10,854 nt of DNA from Desulfuromonadales bacterium C00003068 (GTDB lineage Bacteria > Desulfobacterota > Desulfuromonadia > Desulfuromonadales > Desulfuromonadaceae): assembly GCA_001751155.1 (NCBI GenBank), contig MAXR01000141.1, positions 310 through 11,163 of the forward strand, given 5' to 3'. Both the position numbers and the translations under genes were made by a program. Under the pieces are notes generated by a model. It ran no database searches. It saw nothing but the letters and a program-made list of their open reading frames with translations, and was not told where the DNA came from. Below, one piece after another: positions 1 through 9,830 of the stretch; positions within the stretch are counted from its first letter, which is position 1; each line of letters opens with the position of its first letter.

Positions 1-79
1 CCACCTTTTACACAGTTATATCATTTCAAATTACTTCTTTACCGACAAACCCTGTTTTTTCACTGATTTTAATACAAAA

Positions 80-111
80 AAGGGCTTGCTGAGTTAACTC
101 AGCAAGCCCTT
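80..111 (-). terminator. Intrinsic terminator of the GntR-family gene
   Basis: A perfect 32-bp inverted repeat with arms AAGGGCTTGCTGAG and CTCAGCAAGCCCTT around a TTAA centre lies 23 bases past the stop codon of the GntR-family gene. Read on the minus strand it is followed directly by a T run (the A run at 76-80 of the plus strand). This is the classic form of a Rho-independent terminator for minus-strand transcription. No T run follows on the plus strand, so it looks one-directional. Confidence 0.88.
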
Positions 112-134
112 ACATCAACTCTGTCGACGTACAA

Positions 135-797
135 TTAATCGTCAGCCATGCTCTTAATTAATACTTGACCACCATACGCTGCATTCTTTTGTACTAATTG
201 ATCCGCCGTAACACCATCATGGTTTTTAAACGCTTCAATAATTTTATCGTGTTCTTGGACTGATATTTCCATCCGTCCAGGAAGGGACAACGAGGCAACC
301 CGTAAACGAATAAATTTTTTCAACAATTGTTGTATCAGTTCGAGTAATTTTTCGTTACCAGAGGCTTTGATAAACAGCTCATGGAACTCATTATGAATAC
401 GAAAAAAAGACTTCACATCGCCAGCTGTAGCTAATCGACTTAATCGCTCGTTTATTGCCACAAGACGATCAAGTTCTTTATCTGTTAATTTTTCAGCGGC
501 TAATCGTGCAGCATAGCCCTCTAAAATACTTTTTATCGAATAAAATTCTTGAACATCTCGCTCAGACAAAGAAGTAACTACGGCACCTTTACGTGGTACA
601 ACCGTTAAATATCCTTCTGACTCGAGCTGTCTAAATGCTTCACGAATCGGCGTGCGACTAATTCCGTACCGTTCTGCAAGGTCAGGCTCTGATACACGTT
701 CGCCAGCCTTCAACGTTCCCTTGAGTATTGCATCACGAATATTTTCCAGTATTTTTTCACGTAACGTTTGGTGGCGCTCAATTAGTTTTTTTTTCAT
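135..797 (-). CDS. GntR-family transcriptional regulator, FCD (FadR C-terminal) subfamily
   Basis: This encodes a DNA-binding repressor or activator of about 220 residues, the usual length for the FCD subfamily. Residues 10-75 form the winged helix, with the hallmark stretch SEPDLAERYGISRTPIREAF (36-55) and then LESEGYL and a wing RKGAVV. Residues 84-215 form the all-helical FCD ligand domain (FHELF, SGNEKLLELI, EHDKIIEAF). Family members usually sense small organic acids through a bound metal held by Asp and three His. Here I find H135, H139, H183 and N205 at the matching spacings, so two of the four ligands differ. I chose the ATG at 797 because GAGGA sits five to six bases upstream; a longer frame opens with TTG at 818 but lacks a good ribosome site. 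The gene is transcribed divergently from the potassium channel gene, and a palindrome within its own promoter suggests autoregulation. The effector is unknown. Confidence 0.88.
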   Translation of the reverse strand: MKKKLIERHQTLREKILENIRDAILKGTLKAGERVSEPDLAERYGISRTPIREAFRQLESEGYLTVVPRKGAVVTSLSERDVQEFYSIKSILEGYAARLAAEKLTDKELDRLVAINERLSRLATAGDVKSFFRIHNEFHELFIKASGNEKLLELIQQLLKKFIRLRVASLSLPGRMEISVQEHDKIIEAFKNHDGVTADQLVQKNAAYGGQVLIKSMADD

Positions 798-851
798 GTA
801 TTCCTCAATGCACAGCAAACGACCCTAGTTCAAGCAACTGTTCTTTTTCAG

Positions 852-880
852 ATTATATATGTATACAGTATACATCACAA
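852..880 (-). promoter_or_regulatory. Sigma-70 promoter of the GntR-family gene
   Basis: Read on the minus strand, TTGTGA (880-875) is followed after exactly 17 bases by a perfect TATAAT (857-852). Transcription would start near 845 and leave a 5' leader of about 48 bases before the ATG at 797. The -10 box is perfect, the -35 box matches at four of six positions, and the spacing is optimal. This is the best promoter match in the window. Confidence 0.7.
859..875. promoter_or_regulatory. Probable operator of the GntR/FCD regulator (17-bp palindrome)
   Basis: ATGTATACAGTATACAT is a perfect inverted repeat of 8-bp arms around one central base. It fills the spacer between the -35 and -10 boxes of the minus-strand promoter, so a bound dimer would block RNA polymerase. 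Known FCD-type GntR regulators often bind palindromes with TGT/ACA-type arms (for example TTGTATACAA for MatR), so the sequence suits the adjacent gene. Binding by this regulator is inferred, as is any effect on the divergent channel gene. Confidence 0.65.
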
Positions 881-884
881 CAAT

Positions 885-894
885 TGTTTAAACA
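885..894. promoter_or_regulatory. Short palindrome TGTTTAAACA near the GntR promoter
   Basis: A perfect 10-bp palindrome with TGT/ACA ends lies nine bases beyond the 17-bp operator candidate and just upstream of the minus-strand -35 box. It could be a second, weaker site for the same regulator or a chance AT-rich palindrome; the sequence alone does not decide. Confidence 0.3.
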
Positions 895-1000
895 TTAGCG
901 CATGTTGAGTTTTTAATTCTTCACGGTGTTTTGTAACCGATACTGAGACAATCCTTGAAAAATAGCAAACACACCGTTACTGTTAGAGATTGGAGGTGTT

Positions 1001-2011
1001 ATGAATCCTATCCGTAATATTATTGTTTCGTTGTTCTGCTTAGTATCAATACTTCTATTTGGCACGGTTAGTTACCATAATATTGAACACTGGTCTTATA
1101 TTGACGCTCTTTATATGACTGTTATCACCCTTTCAACTGTTGGCTTTCGCGAGGTACACCAGCTTTCTGAGGCCGGTCAAATTTTCACCATTATTATCAT
1201 TGTATTTGGTACAGGTGTTGTTGCTTATGCAGCGGGTAGCGTCATACAATTGATTGTTCAAGGGCAATTTCGCCAAATATTGGGGAGAAAGAAATTGTTA
1301 CAGAAGATTTCAAACCTTGAGAACCATTATATTATTTGTGGCTACGGTCGAATTGGTAATTTTATCTGCCATGAATTTCAGGCCAAACCAGTTCCATTTG
1401 TTGTGGTAGAAAATAATCCTGAATTATGTGAAAAACTACTTGAGGATGGCATCTTTTTCATTCATGGCGATGCGACCGACGACGATACGCTGATTAAAGC
1501 AGGGATAACACGAGCCAATGGTCTGATCACTGCTGTTACCTCGGACACGGCTAATGTTTACATTACCTTGACGGCCCGTGGCTTAAATCCTGATCTTTTT
1601 ATTCTCGCCCGTTCCGGAGAAAAGAGCACTGAAAAGAAACTGATTCGTGCTGGAGCGAGCAAAGTGGTGTCACCCTATACCATCGGTGCTAATCGAATGG
1701 CACAAGCCATCTTACGCCCATCCGTAATGGATTTCATTGAGATTGCCACCGCACATCAAAACCTTGAATTACAAATCGAGGAGATCTGCATCCATTCGAG
1801 TTCTAACTTAGTCAATCAAACCTTGATGAGTTCAGATATTAGAAAAGAGTTGGATATTATCATTGTGGCAATTAAAAAATTAGATACGGAAAAGATGCTA
1901 TTTAATCCGTCATCTCAATCACTTATGGAAGATGGCGACACCCTGATCACTCTCGGTGATCCGATCGCCATTAAAAACTTAGAGAAAAGGGCACGAGGGG
2001 TAGTAAAATAG
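1001..2011 (+). CDS. Two-transmembrane potassium channel with RCK (TrkA-N/TrkA-C) domain
   Basis: This encodes an inner-membrane ion channel subunit of the MthK type, expected to work as a tetramer with a cytoplasmic gating ring. Residues 5-25 form the first membrane helix, about 34-45 the pore helix, 46-51 the filter region TVGFRE, and 58-85 the second membrane helix, which carries glycines (G70, G72) that could act as a hinge. Residues 108-230 form an RCK/TrkA-N Rossmann domain with the nucleotide-binding motif GYGRIG at 114-119 and an acidic residue (E137) at the end of the second strand. Residues 250-330 look like a TrkA-C domain. The length of 336 matches the family. The ATG at 1001 has GGAGGT four bases upstream. 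The filter has Arg in place of the second Gly of TVGYG, so selectivity is uncertain. It is divergent from the GntR gene and convergent with atpC. Confidence 0.87.
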   Translation: MNPIRNIIVSLFCLVSILLFGTVSYHNIEHWSYIDALYMTVITLSTVGFREVHQLSEAGQIFTIIIIVFGTGVVAYAAGSVIQLIVQGQFRQILGRKKLLQKISNLENHYIICGYGRIGNFICHEFQAKPVPFVVVENNPELCEKLLEDGIFFIHGDATDDDTLIKAGITRANGLITAVTSDTANVYITLTARGLNPDLFILARSGEKSTEKKLIRAGASKVVSPYTIGANRMAQAILRPSVMDFIEIATAHQNLELQIEEICIHSSSNLVNQTLMSSDIRKELDIIIVAIKKLDTEKMLFNPSSQSLMEDGDTLITLGDPIAIKNLEKRARGVVK

Positions 2012-2033
2012 TTTCTATGGTGATTTAGGCCAC

Positions 2034-2061
2034 AAAAAAAGGCAGCCAAGGCTGCCTTTTT
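2034..2061. terminator. Bidirectional intrinsic terminator between the channel gene and atpC
   Basis: A7, GGCAGCC, AA, GGCTGCC, T5 forms a GC-rich hairpin with a T run at the 3' end on either strand. It lies 22 bases after the channel stop codon on the plus strand and 25 bases after the atpC stop codon on the minus strand, so it can end both convergent transcripts. Confidence 0.9.
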
Positions 2062-2086
2062 CTTTAATACTATGTAAAATAAACCG

Positions 2087-2494
2087 CTACTTATGGCCAG
2101 CAACCTGAATACGAATAATCGCACGCTCAAGAGCCGATTCCATAATACGGAAATCTTTATCTTCAGGCTCAAGCTTCTTCAATGCATCTTCCGCACGACC
2201 TAATGCTGCCTTAGCCCGAGCAAGATCAATCTGATCTGCTGGTTCAGCTGTTTCTGCGAGAATAATAACTTTATCATCCTCAATCTCAACATAGCCCCAG
2301 TTTAGAGCAACGTGAAATGTGTTACCACCTTGACGATAGGTTAATTCACCAATCTTTAAGGTCGTCAACAAAGGAGTATGATTTGGTAAGAAACCGAGCT
2401 CACCAGCAACGCCAGGAGCAATGATTTCGTCAACCTCTTCACTGAGAACTCGTTTGTACGGAGTTACCATCTCCAATTTAAGTGTATCTGCCAT
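2087..2494 (-). CDS. atpC: ATP synthase F1 epsilon subunit
   Basis: This encodes a central-stalk subunit of the F1 sector that couples rotor to catalytic head and can inhibit ATP hydrolysis. Residues 1-85 match the N-terminal beta-sandwich (EMVTPYKRVLSEEVDEIIAP, GELGFLPNHTPLLTTLKIGEL, NWGYVEI), and residues 86-135 the C-terminal helical hairpin. Residues 89-94 read IDLARA, matching the I(L)DxxRA motif by which the epsilon of thermophilic Bacillus PS3 binds ATP. I start at the ATG at 2494 (MADTLKLEM), giving 135 residues. Two upstream in-frame ATGs (2503, 2500) abut the AAAGGA ribosome site and leave it no room. It is the last gene of the atp operon, 54 bases after atpD, and is followed by the bidirectional terminator. 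Confidence 0.95.
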   Translation of the reverse strand: MADTLKLEMVTPYKRVLSEEVDEIIAPGVAGELGFLPNHTPLLTTLKIGELTYRQGGNTFHVALNWGYVEIEDDKVIILAETAEPADQIDLARAKAALGRAEDALKKLEPEDKDFRIMESALERAIIRIQVAGHK

Positions 2495-2548
2495 GAGCAT
2501 CATCCTTTATGGTTGCGGGCGATTTACACCGCCCTCAAACTCAATCGA

Positions 2549-4863
<2,315 letters not shown>

Positions 4864-4885
4864 TTTTGCATCCTCAGGTAATAGT

Positions 4886-6403
<1,518 letters not shown>

Positions 6404-6946
6404 CTAACCCTTCTTTAAGGTATCTTCAATCCGCTTTAACTGGGTTTTAATGCTACCATCAAATACTTTGCCACCGACTTCAGCTTTCATGCCTCCTAGC
6501 AATGAGGAATCAACCTTTGTTTGTAGGTTAATCTTTTTGCCAGTTTGCTGTTCAAGTCCTTTTTTAATACTATCAGACTGGGCTTTAGTCATCTTAACTG
6601 CCGATGTAACACATGCCCGAACAACTCCGGATATCTCATCAGCAAGGGCTGTATAGTTATCATAAATTTGGCCGACATACTGAAGGCGATCTTTAACCGT
6701 CAGTAAACCAACAAATTTTTGCATGCCATCTGACAACTCAAGCTTAATGCCGATATCTGACATAATTGCTGATTTACTTTCAACCGCAACAGTCGGACTC
6801 TCCATTAAGGATTTCAAGTCGTCTTCACGAGCCAACAGGTCACTGACACTTCCTAACTCAGTACCGTATTGCTCTACCAATTTTTGTTCAACAGCTAACT
6901 CGACAAGAGCCTGAGCATACCGTTTTGCTATCGCGCTAGTACTCAA
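6404..6946 (-). CDS. atpH: ATP synthase F1 delta subunit (OSCP)
   Basis: This encodes the peripheral-stalk subunit that sits on top of F1 and ties the b subunits to alpha. At 180 residues it is normal. The N-terminal helical domain starts SAIAKRYAQALVELA (4-18). The C-terminal end SLLGGMKAEVGGKVFDGSIK, followed by QLKRI, matches the conserved OSCP signature. The start is TTG at 6946, not ATG: AGGAG lies seven bases upstream within the end of atpF, and no ATG occurs in frame near it. The atpF stop and this start share the four bases TTGA, so translation is probably coupled to atpF. Confidence 0.95.
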   Translation of the reverse strand: MSTSAIAKRYAQALVELAVEQKLVEQYGTELGSVSDLLAREDDLKSLMESPTVAVESKSAIMSDIGIKLELSDGMQKFVGLLTVKDRLQYVGQIYDNYTALADEISGVVRACVTSAVKMTKAQSDSIKKGLEQQTGKKINLQTKVDSSLLGGMKAEVGGKVFDGSIKTQLKRIEDTLKKG

Positions 6947-7545
6947 TGTAGTTCTCCTACCTTAAGCTTATATTCTTCAACCAACCGAGATTGATCTTCC
7001 TTATTAACCGCTTTTTTCAAAACATCTTCAGCGATCTGCACTGCCAATGTGACTGCTTCCTGCCGTAGTTGGAGACGGGCTTTTGCAATCTCATTTTCTG
7101 ATGTCTTTTTTGCTTCTTGCTTAATCTTCTCTGCCATCTCACGAGCTTCAGCAACGATACGCAGTTTCTCTGCTTCAGCTTCCTCTTTAATTGAACCCTT
7201 TATGGTTTCAATTTCGGATTCCGCAGCGGTGAGTTTTGCATCATATTCTGCATATTTAGTTTCAGCAGCTGCTGCTGCATCACTTGAAGCCGTCAATGCA
7301 GTCTCGATCCCCTCACGGCGACCAGCCAATGCATTCTTTAATGGCTTTGATACAAAATAAACTAATATTCCAGCGGTGATACCAAAGTTGAACACGCGCC
7401 ACATAAAGTCTTTGAGCAAAACGCCACTATCAACATGGTGTGCATCACCAGAAGCAATGGCTACACTAGCTCCAGCAGCTAGAAATCCAAAGCTTGCTGC
7501 TGCTGTCAGGGCTTTCTTACGTCCCACAATCTTGTCAGCAAACAT
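6943..7545 (-). CDS. atpF: ATP synthase Fo b subunit with signal-peptide-like N-terminus
   Basis: This encodes a membrane-anchored peripheral-stalk subunit. At 200 residues it is longer than the usual ~160 because of an N-terminal extension. Residues 1-31 look like a Sec signal peptide: basic GRKK, then a hydrophobic Ala-rich core, then AIA before SGDAHH. The true membrane span is about 50-66 (RVFNFGITAGILVYFVS), followed by KPLKNALAGRREGI and a long Ala/Glu/Lys-rich coiled coil to the end. Signal-like b subunits of this kind occur in Desulfobacterota. Its ATG at 7545 shares one base with the TAA stop of atpF' (TAATG), so the two are probably translated together as a b/b' pair. Family assignment is firm; processing of the N-terminus is inferred. 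Confidence 0.94.
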   Translation of the reverse strand: MFADKIVGRKKALTAAASFGFLAAGASVAIASGDAHHVDSGVLLKDFMWRVFNFGITAGILVYFVSKPLKNALAGRREGIETALTASSDAAAAAETKYAEYDAKLTAAESEIETIKGSIKEEAEAEKLRIVAEAREMAEKIKQEAKKTSENEIAKARLQLRQEAVTLAVQIAEDVLKKAVNKEDQSRLVEEYKLKVGELH

Positions 7546-7973
7546 TACTTAACATTCCTTCCTAGGACTTTAGATGCAATCGCACTTGCAATAGACTTTG
7601 ACTCTTTTGTCAAAACCTTACGCGCTTGATCGGCTTCTACAGCAACACTACTCTTAAGGTCTGACACACTTTTGTCAGCAGCACACCGTGCCTCACCAAG
7701 AATAACTGATTCCTCTTTAGCTGCTTCAGCACGTAATGTTGCGGCCTGAGTACTGCCCTCAACTTTGGCTTGTTGCAACTTGGTTTCGTAACGTTCCATT
7801 TTCTCGTTTATTGAATCTTCGAGATCACTTGCTTTTTTGTGACCACCATCAATTGCATCCTGCCGTGCACTCATCACACTGCGTAAAGGACGATACAATA
7901 GAATATTGAGTACTGCCATCAGTACCAGGAAATTTACGAACTGCACCAACATGGTCCAATCAATGCTTATCAC
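7545..7973 (-). CDS. atpF': ATP synthase Fo b' subunit
   Basis: This encodes the second peripheral-stalk subunit, expected to pair with the b subunit as a heterodimer. At 142 residues it is short and has a single membrane helix at about 7-27 (TMLVQFVNFLVLMAVLNILLY), then RPLRSVMSARQDAI and a charged coiled coil. It has no signal-like extension, unlike its neighbour. The start is GTG at 7973, preceded six bases upstream by AGAGGT; there is no competing ATG nearby. It is the first gene of the atp operon. Having separate b and b' genes is usual in photosynthetic bacteria, some deep-branching lineages and Desulfobacterota. Confidence 0.93.
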   Translation of the reverse strand: MISIDWTMLVQFVNFLVLMAVLNILLYRPLRSVMSARQDAIDGGHKKASDLEDSINEKMERYETKLQQAKVEGSTQAATLRAEAAKEESVILGEARCAADKSVSDLKSSVAVEADQARKVLTKESKSIASAIASKVLGRNVK

Positions 7974-8023
7974 TACGTTACCTCTTTTCTTCCTTTTTCA
8001 TTCATCTTGAATTTTATTTACTA

Positions 8024-8052
8024 GAAATACTCTAGGAACGCTCCACTAACAA
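8024..8052 (-). promoter_or_regulatory. Candidate promoter of the atp operon
   Basis: On the minus strand TTGTTA (8052-8047) and TATTTC (8029-8024) are 17 bases apart, between the parB terminator and the GTG start of atpF'. The -35 box matches four of six positions and the -10 box three of six, so this is only a candidate. A 5-bp inverted repeat (CTAGA/TCTAG, 8021-8035) covers the -10 region. A promoter somewhere in 7980-8061 is expected because a terminator closes the parB transcript just upstream. Confidence 0.35.
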
Positions 8053-8061
8053 TAGTTGACA

Positions 8062-8090
8062 CAAAAATACCCTACTGATTAGAGCAGGGC
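8062..8090 (-). terminator. Intrinsic terminator after parB
   Basis: On the minus strand, CCCTGCT and AGTAGGG form a seven-pair stem with one G-T wobble around a six-base loop, followed after TA by five Ts (A run at 8063-8067 of the plus strand). It lies about 80 bases past the parB stop codon and separates the mnmG-rsmG-parA-parB group from the atp operon. Confidence 0.72.
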
Positions 8091-8167
8091 ATTCCTATCA
8101 TGCTGCAACGTCATTTGTCAACACATTTTGCAGATTGTATACAGTTCACCATCGCGCAAACGCTTAT
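8091..8167. other. Spacer between parB and its terminator
   Basis: I see no gene in these 77 bases. The only notable element is TGTATACAGT at 8136-8145, a ten-base match to half of the operator candidate in front of the GntR gene, but its second half is not conserved and it is not palindromic beyond TGTATACA. Confidence 0.4.
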
Positions 8168-9022
8168 CTACACAACATTCATGTAGTCCAAAATTCGCTG
8201 CAACTCTTCATTATTGTAATAACTGATCTCGATCTTACCACCATCGTTTTTTGCTTTTATTTTCACCTGTGTGCCAAGGTTCTTTTTTAAAATATTTTCT
8301 AAATGCTGAACTTGGGGATCAACCACGACCTTCTGCTTGGGCTCATCCTCTAATTTTTCAAAATTTTTGATTTTTGCCACAAGTGCTTCTGCAGCACGTA
8401 CTGACAATTTTTTGCTTTCAATCTGACTACCCACTTCAACCATATCATCGTGCTCATCAAGAGATAGCAAGCAACGAGCATGGCCCATACTCAACTGGCC
8501 ATTCAATACACTTTCCTGTATCGATTCTGGCAAATTGAGAAGACGTAGAGTGTTAGCCACAGCTGATCGACTTTTACCCACCCGCTTAGCTACCGCTTCT
8601 TGTGACAGTTCAAAGTTATCGATTAAGTATTTATAAGCAATCGCTTCTTCAATGACATTTAAATCTTCGCGTTGAATATTTTCGATCAGGGCAATTTCTA
8701 AAGCCCAATCTTCGGATACATCCTGTATGGTCACCGGAAGTTCCGTTAATCCAGCTTTTTGTGCGGCGCGCCAGCGTCGTTCACCAGCGATAATCTGATA
8801 GTGATCATCGACCCTGCGCACGACCAAAGGCTGAATAACCCCTTTTTCACGAATAGATGCAACAAGCTCATCCATTTTATGGTCACAAAAAAACTTTCGT
8901 GGCTGATTAGAGTGCGGTTTTAGCTCCTCAATTGCACACAAAAAGAAACGACCATTGGTCTCTGGAGTTGCGGCACTAAGGAGTGCCCCCATCCCTTTTC
9001 CTAATGCTGGTCTTTTAGCCAT
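8168..9022 (-). CDS. parB: Chromosome-partitioning protein ParB (CTP-dependent clamp)
   Basis: This encodes a DNA-binding protein that loads at parS, spreads as a CTP-driven clamp and acts with ParA to segregate the origin region. It has 284 residues. The N-terminus LGKGMGALL (7-15) is the conserved segment thought to contact ParA. The CTPase fold contains AGERRWRAAQ (79-88, with the GERR nucleotide motif) and ENIQRED (114-120). A helix-turn-helix spans about 139-160 (LSQEAVAKRVGKSRSAVANTLR). The C-terminal dimer domain is about 235-284, ending ELQRILDYMNVV. I start at the ATG at 9022, with GGAGG five bases upstream; a TTG in frame at 9034 lies within that ribosome site. The start overlaps the parA stop by eight bases. 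No parS matching the common TGTTTCACGTGAAACA form is visible in the window. Confidence 0.96.
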   Translation of the reverse strand: MAKRPALGKGMGALLSAATPETNGRFFLCAIEELKPHSNQPRKFFCDHKMDELVASIREKGVIQPLVVRRVDDHYQIIAGERRWRAAQKAGLTELPVTIQDVSEDWALEIALIENIQREDLNVIEEAIAYKYLIDNFELSQEAVAKRVGKSRSAVANTLRLLNLPESIQESVLNGQLSMGHARCLLSLDEHDDMVEVGSQIESKKLSVRAAEALVAKIKNFEKLEDEPKQKVVVDPQVQHLENILKKNLGTQVKIKAKNDGGKIEISYYNNEELQRILDYMNVV

Positions 9023-9785
9023 GACTTCCTCCAACGAGAACCTCTCCTGCTAGCTCCATATAGGCCTGTGCTCCACGAGAGTTAATATCATAAAGCAACA
9101 CTGGCTTTCCATGACTTGGTGCCTCAGAAAGTCTAACATTGCGAGGGATAACGGACTTAAAAACTTTAGGGCCAAAATGATTACGAACTTCCTCACTGAC
9201 CTGATGCGAAAGATTATTCCGTTTATCAAACATTGTCAGAACAATTCCTCTTAATATCAATTTTGAATTAAGTCCTCGTTGTATTAAATCAATCGTTTTC
9301 ATCAACTGGCTCAATCCCTCCATCGCGTAGTATTCGCATTGCAACGGAACAAGCACAGAACGAGCAACAACTAGACAATTAATCGTTATCAACCCAAGAG
9401 AAGGTGGGCAATCTATAATTATATACTCATAATCATCTTGTATTAATGCGATTGCCTGCCTTAGGCGATACTCTCGCTCGCCAGCATTAACCAGCTCCAA
9501 TTCTGCACCAATTAAATCTGTGTTTGAGGGCAGTACAGTTAAGCATGACAATTCTGTTGCAACGAGACACTTTTCAACCAATGAAGAATCGTGTAAAGCA
9601 TCATATATGGTATACTCTAGCTCATCCGTTGCCACCCCAACACCACTACAAGCATTACCCTGGGGATCCATATCAATCAGGAGAGTTTTTTTTTCGGCAG
9701 CAGCAAGAGAGGCTGCAAGATTGACAGCGGTTGTGGTTTTACCCACTCCACCTTTTTGATTCGCAACGGCTATAATATCCGCCAT
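9015..9785 (-). CDS. parA: Chromosome-partitioning ATPase ParA (Soj-like)
   Basis: This encodes a deviant Walker-type ATPase that binds the nucleoid as an ATP dimer and is released by ParB. It has 256 residues, the size of chromosomal ParA proteins that lack the N-terminal DNA-binding domain of plasmid type Ia ParA. The deviant P-loop KGGVGKTT is at 11-18 with its signature lysine, IDMDPQGN at 37-44 (switch I region), and YIIIDCPPSLG (Walker B). The ATG at 9785 has AGGAG six bases upstream. It follows rsmG after a 68-base spacer that contains a palindrome, and runs into parB with an eight-base overlap, so the pair is translationally linked. Confidence 0.97.
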   Translation of the reverse strand: MADIIAVANQKGGVGKTTTAVNLAASLAAAEKKTLLIDMDPQGNACSGVGVATDELEYTIYDALHDSSLVEKCLVATELSCLTVLPSNTDLIGAELELVNAGEREYRLRQAIALIQDDYEYIIIDCPPSLGLITINCLVVARSVLVPLQCEYYAMEGLSQLMKTIDLIQRGLNSKLILRGIVLTMFDKRNNLSHQVSEEVRNHFGPKVFKSVIPRNVRLSEAPSHGKPVLLYDINSRGAQAYMELAGEVLVGGSHG

Positions 9786-9830
9786 AATTGGCTCCTATAA
9801 AAAATGATAGGTTCCGATATTAACACACTC

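Larger units (their letters stand above)
798..1000. other. Divergent intergenic region between the GntR gene and the channel gene
   Basis: This is the longest gene-free stretch in the window, 203 bases. It holds a near-consensus minus-strand promoter with a palindrome in its spacer (852-880), a second short palindrome (885-894) and, at its plus-strand end, the strong ribosome site GGAGGT at 992-997 for the channel gene. I could not find a convincing plus-strand promoter. TTTAAT at 912-917 is a fair -10 box but has no good -35 partner, and TTGAAA at 955-960 would place the start of transcription on top of the ribosome site. Confidence 0.6.

Noticed and set aside
1..74. Possible gene end at the left edge
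   Set aside because: No frame gives a recognisable protein end in these bases; I see only AT-rich spacer beyond the GntR terminator.
955..983. TTGAAA-N17-TACTGT as the channel promoter
   Set aside because: The -10 box is poor, and the start of transcription would fall on the ribosome site at 992-997.
1915..2172. Open frame on the minus strand across the channel end and atpC
   Set aside because: It lies in another frame of two convincing genes and across a bidirectional terminator, and its translation has no recognisable family.
2517..2534. GGGCG/CGCCC inverted repeat between atpD and atpC
   Set aside because: A five-pair stem with an eight-base loop and no T run is too weak to call a terminator or processing site.
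8164..8172. TTATCTACA resembling a DnaA box
   Set aside because: It is one mismatch from TTATCCACA, isolated, and overlaps the parB stop codon. There is no cluster of boxes or AT-rich unwinding region, so no origin is called despite the origin-type gene neighbourhood.
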